Shown one piece after another: positions 1 through 9,301 of a stretch of 64,000 nt of DNA. This stretch comes from Nostoc sp. JL33 (GTDB lineage: Bacteria > Cyanobacteriota > Cyanobacteriia > Cyanobacteriales > Nostocaceae). The stretch covers positions 23,158 to 87,157 of the forward strand of contig NZ_JABXKP010000083.1 of the NCBI RefSeq assembly GCF_017114985.1, written 5' to 3'. The notes under the pieces are model-generated. The model made no database searches and was not told where the DNA came from. It saw only the letters and a list, made by a program, of their open reading frames with translations. The position numbers were made by a program, and so were the translations under genes. Numbering within the stretch: position 1 is the first letter of the stretch; each line of letters begins with the position of its first letter.

Positions 1-303
1 TTAAATATCGAAATTATACCAGAACTTATCCATCTTTGTACCAATATAAACGATAGACGGCTCCTATAGTCGAAGGTGTCTACCATCTAGTATGAGCGAT
101 CGCTAAGTACAGCATTTCATTAATTCGTAGCAAATTCTCTTTATGCCTCTGCGCTTCCCTCTGCACTCCTACCCTGCGGGAAGGCGTTCGCGTAGCGTCT
201 CGTAGAGAAGCGCCTATGCGTTTAAATTTCAACCCTCAATTGCCTTGAGATTATAAAACTTTGTATGCTGAATTAATAGGTCTTAAGAGTTCTTTTAAAA
301 CTG
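1..303. other. Intergenic region with a cyanobacterial repeat
   Basis: No gene is supported here. Around 172-220 there is a copy of the dispersed Nostoc-type repeat (GCGGGAAGGCGTTCGCGTAGC and following), which recurs near 30.1 kb and in shorter form near 20.0 and 59.9 kb. The rest is AT-rich leader in front of the antiporter gene. Confidence 0.6.
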
Positions 304-2643
304 GTGCAAGAAGATTTTAGGCTAATTGTTGATTTAGTTTTAGTTTTAGGCGTAGCAGCCTGTGGCGGACTGTTGGCGGCACTTTTGCGACAACCCGTGC
401 TGCTGGGGTATCTGATTGGCGGGATGATCATTGGCCCAGCCGGACTGGGATTGATTAAAGAACTTATCCAAGTAGAGACTCTGGCACAGTTCGGTGTCGC
501 CTTTTTGTTATTCGCCTTGGGTGTAGAATTTTCCTTTGCGGAACTCAAGAAAGTAAAAGCGATCGCTCTTGGCGGAGGTGGACTCCAGATTGCTTTGACG
601 ATTTTGGTCACAGTTGTGGTATGCGGGTTAACCGGAGCCTGGGGAGCGTTACCTGCTAAGGGGATGTTTTTGGGGTGTATTTTGTCCTTGTCTTCCACAG
701 CCGTTGTCCTCAAGTGCTTGATGGAGCGCAACGAAACCGAAACCCCTCACGGGCAAGTCATGCTAGGGATTTTGGTAGTACAAGACTTAGCACTAGGACT
801 GATGTTAGCAGTCTTACCAGCCCTCAACCAACCAGCAGAAACTATTGGCATCGCTGTGCTAACAGCCCTAGCTTTGATTGGTTTATTTGCTGCTGGGGCA
901 GTAGCTGCGGGGATTTGGCTGATACCGCCTTTGTTGCGACTGTTAGCCGGTACCGAAAGCAAAGAACTATTTTTATTAGGTGTTGTAGCTCTATGTTTGG
1001 GCATTGCTTTGTTGACAGAGCATTTGGGGCTGTCAATTGAGATGGGGGCATTTGTCGCAGGTTTGATGATTTCTGAGGTGGAGTACGCCGATCAAACCCT
1101 GACTTATGTGGAACCACTGCGAGATATCTTTGCCGCTTTATTTTTTGCTGCCATTGGGATGTTAATTGACCCAGTGTTTTTGTGGAACAACCTAGAATTG
1201 ATTTTGGGGTTGGTGGCAATAGTTTTCGTAGGTAAATTTTTGATTATCACGCCCCTAGTAAAGCTATTCCGCTACCCTTTAAAAACAGCGATAATCGCCG
1301 GTTTGGGACTAGCACAAATTGGGGAATTTTCCTTTGTTCTCGCCAGTGAAGGGCAGTCTTTGGGGTTGGTGTCTCGACAAATATACTTATTAATTTTGGG
1401 AACCACCGCAGTCACTCTCATGCTTACTCCCTTTGTCCTGCGGTTAGTGCCATTTTTATTTAACTTTGCCGAATCAATGCCTTGGTTAAAACCGTATTTA
1501 GAAGAACAAGAGGCGCGGGATGTGTCAGAAGATTTGCCCTTCAAAGACCATGTGGTAGTCTGCGGTTATGGGCGAGTCGGCAAAAATTTGGTGAAGTTAT
1601 TGCTGCAACACCACCTGCCTGTGGTAGTAATCGACCAATCAGAGAGTACAATTCAGCAGTTGCGTGAGGCTGGGGTGTCTTATGTCTATGGCAATTGCGT
1701 GAGTTTACATGTTCTGGAAACCGCCGGGGTGAATCATGCCAAAGGAATGGCGATCGCACTCCCTGACCCCATGAGTACCCGTCTTTGCTTGAAACGCGCT
1801 TTGGAATTGCGCCCAGAATTAGATTTAGTTGTCCGTGCTACCCAGGATAAAAATATTGAGGTGCTGTATCAATTGGGAGCGAAAGAAGTTGTGCAACCAG
1901 AGTTTGAAGCCAGCTTAGAAATGGCAACTCATTTATTAACTAGCTTAGGCTTGTTGTCGCCAGATGTCGTCCAACGCCAAATGCAGCAAATCCGCAACGA
2001 TCATTATTTAGAATTGCGGCCAGAGCGTTCGGCTATTGAAGTTGCTCGTGATTTGCGCCAAGCAACCCGCGATTTAAATCAGCGCTGGTATCCTTTACCA
2101 GCTGATTCGCCCCTAATTGGCATGAGCATAGAAGAATCAGATATGCGCTACTTAACAGGAGCGAGTTTGATGGCAATTCGCCGCGCTAACGGCGATGAAA
2201 TCGATTATCCCAATAATCAAACCAAATTGGCACAAGGCGATCGCTTGCTGGTAGTGGGAGCAGATGAAGAACTGGCGGCTTTGGCAGAATTCGCAAAAGG
2301 ACAGGCGGCTGTTCCCGGAGAAAATAGTGCTTGTCAGTGGGTTACAGTTAATGCAAATGGGCCAACACTAGGTAAGACCCTTGCAGATTTAGATATCGGC
2401 AACCAATATGGAGTGCAAGTACAGGCAATCCGGCGAGATGGCAAGTTTATTCGCTATCCTGATGGCGGCATGGACTTACGAGTTGGCGACCAAGTATTGT
2501 TATGTGGTAGTTTGACAGGTCTGAGTCAACTAGAAGAATTATTTGCGATCGCAAGTTCAGCACCCCTTTCTATCCCAGTAGTGAAAGCTGCTGAGGCAGA
2601 AGCGCTCAAAGAGTTTCTGCCTATGGATAATTGGCGAGAATAA
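304..2643 (+). CDS. Cation:proton antiporter of the KefB/CPA2 type with TrkA domains
   Basis: Inner-membrane monovalent cation/H+ antiporter of the CPA2 family. Residues 1 to about 390 are a run of hydrophobic membrane segments. They are followed by a TrkA-N/RCK nucleotide-binding domain beginning with the GYGRVGKNLV glycine motif near residue 420. Two TrkA-C-like domains follow, near residues 600-660 and 685-740, each containing a GDxLL(V/C)xG-type strand. The start is GTG at 304; the next in-frame starts would cut into the first membrane helix. The length of 779 residues suits a KefB/RosB-like antiporter with an extra C-terminal regulatory domain. The transported ion (K+ or Na+) cannot be told from sequence alone. 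Confidence 0.9.
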   Translation: MQEDFRLIVDLVLVLGVAACGGLLAALLRQPVLLGYLIGGMIIGPAGLGLIKELIQVETLAQFGVAFLLFALGVEFSFAELKKVKAIALGGGGLQIALTILVTVVVCGLTGAWGALPAKGMFLGCILSLSSTAVVLKCLMERNETETPHGQVMLGILVVQDLALGLMLAVLPALNQPAETIGIAVLTALALIGLFAAGAVAAGIWLIPPLLRLLAGTESKELFLLGVVALCLGIALLTEHLGLSIEMGAFVAGLMISEVEYADQTLTYVEPLRDIFAALFFAAIGMLIDPVFLWNNLELILGLVAIVFVGKFLIITPLVKLFRYPLKTAIIAGLGLAQIGEFSFVLASEGQSLGLVSRQIYLLILGTTAVTLMLTPFVLRLVPFLFNFAESMPWLKPYLEEQEARDVSEDLPFKDHVVVCGYGRVGKNLVKLLLQHHLPVVVIDQSESTIQQLREAGVSYVYGNCVSLHVLETAGVNHAKGMAIALPDPMSTRLCLKRALELRPELDLVVRATQDKNIEVLYQLGAKEVVQPEFEASLEMATHLLTSLGLLSPDVVQRQMQQIRNDHYLELRPERSAIEVARDLRQATRDLNQRWYPLPADSPLIGMSIEESDMRYLTGASLMAIRRANGDEIDYPNNQTKLAQGDRLLVVGADEELAALAEFAKGQAAVPGENSACQWVTVNANGPTLGKTLADLDIGNQYGVQVQAIRRDGKFIRYPDGGMDLRVGDQVLLCGSLTGLSQLEELFAIASSAPLSIPVVKAAEAEALKEFLPMDNWRE

Positions 2644-2869
2644 TCATTAGTTGTGATCTTTAGGTAGGTGTAATCGCGCACATATCTTGCTTGCGCGGTA
2701 TTGGCTCACAGCATCAATTTACTCTGTATTTGTATTCTAGCTTAGTGTTTAGTTCTAAGCTAGAGTGGACTATAGAACACTCGGCCCTGCATCTCACTCA
2801 ATCGACACAATTCTCTCTCTGTACTTTCACAAAGACCTTATTCATGAGAAACTTTCAGTAAAATATTTT

Positions 2870-4909
2870 TTAGAGATTAATATTTTCCTTTGAAATTACA
2901 AAATTTAAGTTTAGAAAATCAGCCTTTTGTTTTTTATCTCCTATAATTATATTCCAATTCTTCTCCATGAAATCCAAAAGTTTTATCCCTCTTTCTAATA
3001 TTTTTTTAGCAGTCCAGTCATTATATTTGCTAACTTCTATTTCGGAATAAGAACCATATTCATACCCAATAATGCTATCAATACCTGAGACTTTTTCTGA
3101 AAAACATTTATTTTGAAAAGTCGAGTTTTTAGGTTGTGAAAGAGGTAATAGATTACCTAAAGAATGCCTTAATATGTTTTTTTCTCTAGGATTATAATTA
3201 CTAAATCTTGAAGTCCAGCATTCCTTTCTTGGATTCTGTGGATATATATGTTCAATAGTTTTATAATCAAATTCATTTTCATTTTCATTTTCATTTCTAT
3301 TTTCAATAAACTCATGCCAATTCATTTTATCCCTATTCGTTTTTGATTGATTTTGTAAATGTAATTCATATTCATAAAGGAAATACCTTATACCCTGCCA
3401 TTTATAAAATCCCTCATTTCTAAAGGCAGCTTTTATTTTTTCTAGCCATTCTTTATTATTAATAATGCTCTGGCGCTTTTCTTCTATCTCTTTTATTAAC
3501 TTTTCAACTGTTAGAGTGTTTTTACTTAAAGCAGTTGCCCAGTTTAAAAAGGTAACAGGGTGAATTATAGTGATTGTATAGTAATAATCGTTAGATAACA
3601 ACAACAAAAAACTTAGTCTTTCTAAGCTTTTTAAAAAGTTAATTCTTTTGATTGGGTCGTTTTCCTTAGAAAAGAAAACCATAATCAAAGTTGTGTCTAA
3701 TAAAATAGAACCTTTGGTTCTTATTCTATTTAATTTATTGAGCCAAAATTTTTCAGGTTCTGAAAATTTACTATCATTTGGGTTGAAAATATTGTACCAA
3801 ATCTCGACAGAAATTTTTAAACTTTGAACATAATTATAAACCTCCGTTAAGGTTAAGCTATTATTCGTACTATTACTCTCTATAGATTCTTGATGTAATA
3901 ATATATTTTTACTAGTAAATTTTTTTTCTAATAAATATGTTGAATAATATTCTTTATGAATTCTTATTGTCCTAATGCTGATTGAGAATTTCTCAACGTT
4001 ATTACTTCCAGCTATTATTTCATCAAAATAAGTAATATAATGGTTGAATAAAAAATCATCGTCATTCAGAGGATTATTCCTATTTCTCCCTAGATTATAA
4101 TATATAGATTTCCAAGATTCATTAATACTATTCCTTAACTTTTCTTGTTCATATAAATCGACATTAAATTTGATAGATAAATATATTAATCTATTTTTTA
4201 ATAATTCTAAATAGGAAAGTGGCTTACCTCTATTGTTCATTGTTTCAAAAGTTACGCAAACATCTATATCAGTTGAAATAGTATAGATATTAAATAGCAA
4301 ATGCTGAGTTAGTTTGCGGTAAACCTCTTCTTTTTGCTCAAAATTCAACAGCTTTATTTTCTCTATAAAAAAGTTTTTTGCATCTTCTAAATTATGGGTA
4401 TAAACTGTATTTTGATGAAGGCTAATCATGTCTGATTTTTCACCAAAAATTTGTGTTTTTAAAAATTCATAACTTGGATTATCTTTTTCATAACCGAAAA
4501 TGTAGGATCTAGATATACCCTCATCTTTAGAATCAAATATGAATTTCTTTTTGATTTCAGAAATAGTAGTATAATTTAATTTTTCATTTTCAATTGTACA
4601 TTCAATAATAGCTTGAATTAAAATTATAGCTGTTGTTAACCTTTGCTGCCCATCGACAACAAAATATGGCTCATAATTTTTAGATTGTATGATCCATAAG
4701 TCATCTTTCCATTCTTTCTGTAAAGACTTATCAACTTCCTCTAAAGTTAAAACACCTAAATAGTGATTTTTCCCTTTGTCTAATTGTTCTAAATCTCCCC
4801 AAAACTCTTTTAATTGTTTTTCTGTCCAAGCATAGCCTCTTTGATAGTCTGGTATTCTATAGAGTTTTTCTGTAAAGATTTTAGATAGTGAATTTAAGCT
4901 TTTATCCAC
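2870..4909 (-). CDS. DUF262/DUF1524 protein, GmrSD-like type IV restriction enzyme
   Basis: Fused GmrS/GmrD-type protein. Residues near 10-30 contain the IPDYQRGYAW motif and residues near 85 contain DGQQRLTT; both mark the ParB-like nucleotidase DUF262. The C-terminal DUF1524 carries EHIYPQ near residue 551, the HNH-type nuclease motif. In GmrSD and BrxU, NTP-dependent enzymes of this type cut modified phage DNA. I place the start at GTG 4909, which has AAAGGA nine bases upstream and lies just before the conserved SLNSLSKIF segment. A TTG at 4957 would add 16 residues. Base composition is far more AT-rich than the flanking genes, and HIP1 sites are absent, which points to horizontal acquisition. 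The specificity for modified DNA is inferred from the family. Confidence 0.85.
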   Translation of the reverse strand: MDKSLNSLSKIFTEKLYRIPDYQRGYAWTEKQLKEFWGDLEQLDKGKNHYLGVLTLEEVDKSLQKEWKDDLWIIQSKNYEPYFVVDGQQRLTTAIILIQAIIECTIENEKLNYTTISEIKKKFIFDSKDEGISRSYIFGYEKDNPSYEFLKTQIFGEKSDMISLHQNTVYTHNLEDAKNFFIEKIKLLNFEQKEEVYRKLTQHLLFNIYTISTDIDVCVTFETMNNRGKPLSYLELLKNRLIYLSIKFNVDLYEQEKLRNSINESWKSIYYNLGRNRNNPLNDDDFLFNHYITYFDEIIAGSNNVEKFSISIRTIRIHKEYYSTYLLEKKFTSKNILLHQESIESNSTNNSLTLTEVYNYVQSLKISVEIWYNIFNPNDSKFSEPEKFWLNKLNRIRTKGSILLDTTLIMVFFSKENDPIKRINFLKSLERLSFLLLLSNDYYYTITIIHPVTFLNWATALSKNTLTVEKLIKEIEEKRQSIINNKEWLEKIKAAFRNEGFYKWQGIRYFLYEYELHLQNQSKTNRDKMNWHEFIENRNENENENEFDYKTIEHIYPQNPRKECWTSRFSNYNPREKNILRHSLGNLLPLSQPKNSTFQNKCFSEKVSGIDSIIGYEYGSYSEIEVSKYNDWTAKKILERGIKLLDFMEKNWNIIIGDKKQKADFLNLNFVISKENINL

Positions 4910-5320
4910 AGTGTTTAGTCCTTTAATACTAATAATCGTTATCTGTTCGTTGACCAAGCTTGTGAGATACTACCCCAACCCCAGTCTGCAAACTCTGAGG
5001 CATCAGTTTCAGCCTTACGCCAGCTTTTCGCATTAAGCAGAGCGATGAAGACTATGCCGTTCTGGTCAGCCAGGAGATTTCAACTTTTTTATTCGCTGCT
5101 ACTGTAGCTGTTGCTCTGCCCAATGTGAGATAAAAATGCAGCCTCAGTTGTGGGTAATAGCCAGAGTCTTCGGCTAAAAAACTGCCACTGCTTTGGGTTC
5201 GTGACGTTAAGGATTTTTTGTAGTGGTAATCAAAAGGATTTTTACCACTACTAGGTTTTTCCAATCTACGAAATTTTAGCCAGCACTGTGGGAAGGGGCG
5301 TTCCAAACGCCGACTTTTGA
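4910..5320. other. Intergenic region with possible unidentified gene debris
   Basis: The minus strand holds an 84-codon open frame (5052-5306), and the adjacent frame stays open down to about 4940. This could be a frameshifted remnant, but I recognise no family in either frame. No start signal, known motif or repeat supports an intact gene. Confidence 0.3.
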
Positions 5321-5536
5321 CTAACTCTTGGGTTTAATATAAGCGATCGCATGTTTCCAAACAGTGGTTTGCTGACTGTTTTCATCAGCAATACAGATAC
5401 AGTGTGGATCTTGCCATAAAACCTTTCCTGTGATTAAATCACCCGTCAGCAGCTTGAACTCCACTGACATTGTTTGTTTAATCAGGTTTTGGACTTGTCT
5501 AATACTAGGCAAAGTGGTGTCAAATTCGGTAAGCAT
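5321..5536 (-). CDS. hfq: Hfq, cyanobacterial-type Sm-like protein
   Basis: 71-residue Sm-fold protein. The N-terminus MLTEFDTTLPSIRQVQNLI and the segment ending in WKHAIAYIKP are typical of cyanobacterial Hfq. The KH(A) element of the Sm2 motif is present, but the region is more divergent than in proteobacterial Hfq. In cyanobacteria Hfq is needed for type IV pilus function and binds PilB rather than acting broadly with small RNAs; that is family knowledge. The ATG at 5536 is chosen because the upstream extension to 5632 runs into the dapF promoter and start. Back-to-back with dapF (69 bp between starts), an arrangement common in cyanobacteria. Confidence 0.9.
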   Translation of the reverse strand: MLTEFDTTLPSIRQVQNLIKQTMSVEFKLLTGDLITGKVLWQDPHCICIADENSQQTTVWKHAIAYIKPKS

Positions 5537-5605
5537 TTTTAGTAAAGATAAACCTACAAGGCAAAATAAAGAGTAACTAATCCTTGATAATTCATCCTTG
5601 AAGAA

Positions 5606-6445
5606 ATGGCAATCGAATTTACTAAGTATCATGGTCTAGGCAACGACTTTATTCTGATTGATAATCGCTCCTCATCAGTGCCTGTAGTCACACCAGAGCA
5701 AGCCATCAAGTTGTGCGATCGCCACTTTGGTATCGGTGCTGATGGTGTAATTTTTGCCCTACCTGGAGAAAACGGCACTGACTACACGATGCGGATTTTT
5801 AATTCCGATGGTTCAGAACCAGAAATGTGTGGCAATGGCATTCGCTGTTTAGCTGGCTTTTTAGCAGACTTAGAAGGTGAATCCCGGAATAAAGACTCAT
5901 ATCGTATTCATACTTTGGGTGGTGTAATGACTCCCCAACTCTTACCTGATGGTCAAGTTAAAGTAGACATGGGTTTACCCAGGTTACTCGCTGGCGAAAT
6001 TCCCACTAATCTTGCACCTGCTGAAGAAAAAGTAATTTCTCAGCCGTTGGAGGTGGCGGGGCAAACTTGGTCAGTCACCTGTGTAAGTATGGGAAATCCC
6101 CACTGCATCACTTTTGTGGAAGATGTAGCAGCAATCGAGCTAGAAACCATCGGCCCTAAATTTGAGCATCACCCAGCTTTTCCCCAACGCATAAATACGG
6201 AATTTATGCAAGTGGTACGCCGTGACTATTTGAAAATGCGGGTATGGGAACGCGGGGCTGGAATTACATTAGCTTGTGGGACTGGTGCTTGTGCTTCCTT
6301 GGTAGCTGGAGTGTTAACTGGAAAATGCGATCGCGCCGCCACTATCGAATTACCTGGTGGCTGTTTGCAAATTGAATGGTCAGAAGTAGACCAAAGAGTT
6401 TACATGACAGGCCCAGCCGAGCGGGTATTCACTGGGAAACTGTAA
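5606..6445 (+). CDS. dapF: Diaminopimelate epimerase
   Basis: Converts LL- to meso-diaminopimelate for lysine and peptidoglycan synthesis in the cytosol. 279 residues, normal length. The two catalytic cysteines are visible: EMCGNGIRC near residue 75 and LACGTGACAS near residue 223. The N-terminal KYHGLGNDF motif is intact. The gene starts at ATG 5606 and diverges from hfq. Its 3' end overlaps the convergent glycosylase gene by 17 bp, so transcription from the two strands may interfere. Confidence 0.97.
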   Translation: MAIEFTKYHGLGNDFILIDNRSSSVPVVTPEQAIKLCDRHFGIGADGVIFALPGENGTDYTMRIFNSDGSEPEMCGNGIRCLAGFLADLEGESRNKDSYRIHTLGGVMTPQLLPDGQVKVDMGLPRLLAGEIPTNLAPAEEKVISQPLEVAGQTWSVTCVSMGNPHCITFVEDVAAIELETIGPKFEHHPAFPQRINTEFMQVVRRDYLKMRVWERGAGITLACGTGACASLVAGVLTGKCDRAATIELPGGCLQIEWSEVDQRVYMTGPAERVFTGKL

Positions 6446-7091
6446 CCGACTTAGCATTGGCATTACTCAAGTAGTAGTGCCATAGAAGTCTGGCAGCGAT
6501 CGCCCGCCAGGGTCGCCAGTGCTGTGTCATTGCTTCCAGTTGAATTGGTGTTGGACGCGTCGCCAAGTTTTTGAGTTTTTGGAAAGCGATCGCGATCGCT
6601 AAATCACCTTTGGGAAAGATATCAGGACGTTGCAGCGCCATTAACAAATAAATATCAACTGTCCAGTCTCCTATACCTTTGAGACACTTTAACTCAGTTC
6701 TGATAACAGTTTCGTCCATTCTTTCCAGCTTGGTTAGGTCAAGCTGACCAGTTGCGATCGCCTGAGCTAACCCACGACAGTATAGAATCTTTTGCCGACT
6801 GAATCCAATTCCTCTCAATTGAGCATCATCCAATGTCAGAAAACTTTCTGGCGTGAGAGTTACAACAACCCCACATAGTCGGTTAAATACAGCCCTTGCA
6901 GCCGCTACGGAAACTTGTTGTTCCAGAATTATGCATAACAGCGTTGCAAAACCCGGTTCTCTTTGCCACATAGGTGGAGTTCCCAGTGTCTCTAAAATCC
7001 GAGCCAAATCGCTGTCAAGATTGGCAAGTACCAGCAAACCACGGGTTAGACTTTCTTCAGTCAGCGATTCTAGTTCAGGTGTTTGAGTCAT
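6429..7091 (-). CDS. DNA-3-methyladenine glycosylase II (AlkA-like, HhH-GPD)
   Basis: Base-excision glycosylase of the HhH-GPD superfamily that removes alkylated purines. 220 residues. The helix-hairpin-helix followed by the catalytic region reads LKCLKGIGDWTVDIYLL near residues 134-150, with the catalytic Asp in GDWTVD. FATLLCIILEQQVSVAAARAVF near residue 50 is the usual N-terminal helix pair. The gene lies directly downstream of ada on the same strand, 48 bp away, suggesting joint expression in an alkylation-damage unit. The AlkA N-terminal TBP-like domain is absent, so it resembles the shorter MAG-type enzymes. Confidence 0.9.
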   Translation of the reverse strand: MTQTPELESLTEESLTRGLLVLANLDSDLARILETLGTPPMWQREPGFATLLCIILEQQVSVAAARAVFNRLCGVVVTLTPESFLTLDDAQLRGIGFSRQKILYCRGLAQAIATGQLDLTKLERMDETVIRTELKCLKGIGDWTVDIYLLMALQRPDIFPKGDLAIAIAFQKLKNLATRPTPIQLEAMTQHWRPWRAIAARLLWHYYLSNANAKSVTVSQ

Positions 7092-7101
7092 CTTTGAAAA
7101 A

Positions 7102-7127
7102 GGGAGTGGGGAGTGGGGAGTGGGGAA
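7102..7127. repeat. Heptamer tandem repeat (GGGAGTG)n
   Basis: Three to four tandem GGGAGTG units lie between the glycosylase gene and ada. This is a cyanobacterial short tandemly repeated repetitive sequence. Relatives occur at 27.83 kb (inside a coding region) and 52.57 kb. Confidence 0.8.
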
Positions 7128-7139
7128 GAATTTTTTTAA

Positions 7140-8216
7140 TCAATCCCGCGCGGTGCGTTCTGATTCTTGTACAAGCAGTTTTTGTTTGCGCTCAATTCCC
7201 CAGTGATAACCACCAAGACTGCCATCAGTTCGTAGCACACGATGACATGGTACAATCAGCGCGATCGGATTAGCTCCACAAGCATTTCCCACCGCGCGGA
7301 CTGCCTGGGGTTTGGCAATATTACGCGCGATATCGGCATAGGTGCGCGTTTGGCCATAGGGAATTTTCTGTAATGCTTCCCAAACCTGTTTCTGAAATGC
7401 TGTCCCGCGTATATCAAGTGGTAAATCGAGATGTGTTTCATCTCCAGCAATAAAGTTGAGGATTGCTTGTATCCATTCTTTGTGTGTGTGGTCATCACGC
7501 ACGATGTCAGCTTGGTTAAATTCCTGGTTGAAAATGTGTTCAAGTTTGTCTGCTTCATCACCTAGTTTAACGGCGCAGATACCCTTTTCTGTTGTTGCCA
7601 CAAGCAAATATCCTAGTGGACATGGAGCGATCGCATAGACAATGCTGATTCTCTTTCCAGCTTGTTGGTAAGTCTTTGGTGTCATTCCCAGTTGTTTCGG
7701 TGCTTTCTCATACAAGCGGCTACTTGAACCATACCCCGTGTCGTAAACTGCATGAGCAATTTCCTCGCCTGACTGGAGACGCTGCTTTAATCGTTGGCTA
7801 CGCAGCGCATCTGCATATTGAAAAGGGGATACGCCAATTATTTGCTTAAATATTCTTTGCAGATAACTGGGACTCATTCCCACCTGAGAGGATAATTCCG
7901 CCAGCGTTGGGATGCGATCGCTTTCTGCTTCAATGTATCGACATGCTGCTAAAACTTTCGCTTTGGCCGGATTTGGAACTGTTTCAGATTGTGGCTGACA
8001 CCGCTTACAATGACGAAAACCTGCACTTTCAGCCTCTTGTGCTGACTGGAAGAAACAAACTTGATGGCGATTTGGTCTGCGACTAGGGCAAATAGGTCGG
8101 CAATAAACGCCTGTAGAGCGAACACCGTAGAAAAGCTTGCCTTCAAAAGCGGGATCTCGATTGAGAACTGCTTCCCAGAGGGTTTCTTCTAAGACTAGTG
8201 TTTGTTGTAATTGCAT
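7140..8216 (-). CDS. ada: Ada-type bifunctional regulator and methylated-DNA methyltransferase
   Basis: Repairs methylphosphotriesters and O6-methylguanine and, in the family, activates the adaptive response. Domains in order: an N-terminal Ada zinc domain (TGVYCRPICPSRRP and HCKRCQP give the four cysteines; residues about 20-75), an AraC-type helix-turn-helix pair (about 85-180), and a C-terminal methyltransferase with the catalytic PCHRV motif near residue 325. The ATG at 8216 is chosen because GAAGGAGG sits four bases upstream; the longer frame to 8255 lacks such a signal. It is followed by the alkyl-base glycosylase gene on the same strand. About 359 residues, normal for Ada. Confidence 0.93.
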   Translation of the reverse strand: MQLQQTLVLEETLWEAVLNRDPAFEGKLFYGVRSTGVYCRPICPSRRPNRHQVCFFQSAQEAESAGFRHCKRCQPQSETVPNPAKAKVLAACRYIEAESDRIPTLAELSSQVGMSPSYLQRIFKQIIGVSPFQYADALRSQRLKQRLQSGEEIAHAVYDTGYGSSSRLYEKAPKQLGMTPKTYQQAGKRISIVYAIAPCPLGYLLVATTEKGICAVKLGDEADKLEHIFNQEFNQADIVRDDHTHKEWIQAILNFIAGDETHLDLPLDIRGTAFQKQVWEALQKIPYGQTRTYADIARNIAKPQAVRAVGNACGANPIALIVPCHRVLRTDGSLGGYHWGIERKQKLLVQESERTARD

Positions 8217-8391
8217 TGATGCCTCCTTCAATATATTTTTTATTAAGGAATTCATTTGCTTTTATCACCCCACTGTCAATCACAACTAGATCCGTAAAGA
8301 TGAGCGTGATGCTGGTGAATGTTCACCTAAAATAAACGTAAGTGTTCACAATAACGAATAAAGTGATGATAATACGTCGTTGAGTGAGATC

Positions 8392-8904
8392 ATGCACAGT
8401 TTAAGTCTACGCAAAACACAAGAAGCTGATCTCGATTATGTTCTGCAAGCCGAGTATGATGACGATAATCGACAGTACATCATTCCTTGGTCATATCAAC
8501 AGCATCTTCAAGCGATCGCTGATTCTGATATTGCTCATCTGATTGTGCAAACGGAAACAAAAATTGGCTATGTTATTTTGGCTGGACTGCTTAATTTAAA
8601 TCAGAGTATTGAGTTTCGTCGCATTGTCGTCACACAAAAGGGGCAAGGTTATGGCAAAGACACTGTTGAAATGATTAAGAAATTGGTATTTGAGACATAC
8701 AAAGCACATCGGTTATGGCTGGATGTTAAAGAACAAAATCATCGTGCTCAGGCTGTCTACAAGGGTGCTGGTTTTATTATCGAAAGAAAGCTACGCGAAT
8801 GTCTAAAATCAGAAAATGGTTATGATTCCCTGACTATCATGTCAGTTTTACAACCTGAATATGAAAGACTGGCTAGTACGGCAAATGGTGGGTTTTCCTC
8901 CTGA
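8392..8904 (+). CDS. GNAT-family N-acetyltransferase
   Basis: Small GNAT acetyltransferase of about 170 residues. The acetyl-CoA-binding loop is seen as RRIVVTQKGQGYGKDTVEMI near residues 80-100 (the Q/R-x-x-G-x-G/A pattern), and the C-terminal part reads NHRAQAVYKGAGF, characteristic of RimJ/RimL-like members. The substrate cannot be predicted. ATG 8392 is preferred; a TTG at 8380 would add four residues. It diverges from ada, with about 175 bp between the starts. Confidence 0.85.
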   Translation: MHSLSLRKTQEADLDYVLQAEYDDDNRQYIIPWSYQQHLQAIADSDIAHLIVQTETKIGYVILAGLLNLNQSIEFRRIVVTQKGQGYGKDTVEMIKKLVFETYKAHRLWLDVKEQNHRAQAVYKGAGFIIERKLRECLKSENGYDSLTIMSVLQPEYERLASTANGGFSS

Positions 8905-9301
8905 CTGAGCCTTCGCCGAACGTCCTCCTGACTTTTTTGATAAAAAAGACGGAGCCTCGCCATAATACAGAAACTATTCACTCCCAAAAACCTATTATTA
9001 ATTTCTCCATGTTAGTAAATCTATTCATGTTCTAAATAGACATCTCCAGAAATTAAATATCCGTTATCTAGAACCCTTGTAGAGACGTAGCAATGCTACG
9101 TCTCTACATTCTTTTTCACTCCTATGTCTAATGAGAATAGATTAGCTGGATCGAGAAACTACTTTCTATCTGATTGTTGCGATCAAAGCCATATTATCTG
9201 TGATGTTATCGTTGCGGCAGCTACGCCCGTCGTAGACATCACACTTAATTTCTGAGAATAATTTATGATAATTATGCCAGCGTTGTACAGTAGGCAATTA
9301 C
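8905..9301. other. Intergenic region carrying a dispersed hairpin repeat
   Basis: No gene seen. It holds a 72-bp dispersed repeat (see 9049-9120) and a short copy of the GTCGTAGACATC-type repeat near 9228-9241. Confidence 0.6.
9049..9120 (+). repeat. 72-bp dispersed repeat with perfect hairpin, copy 1
   Basis: Begins GAAATTAAATAT and ends in a T-rich stretch. It contains a 13-bp inverted repeat, GTAGAGACGTAGC and its complement around a short loop. A second copy with the same borders lies at 36208-36280, so more than the hairpin is conserved. The T-rich end would let it act as a terminator on the plus strand. Confidence 0.75.

Noticed and set aside
5052..5306. Minus-strand ORF beside hfq
   Set aside because: No ribosome binding site, no known motif, and the coding-like character seems to change frame near 5050. 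Reported only as possible debris.
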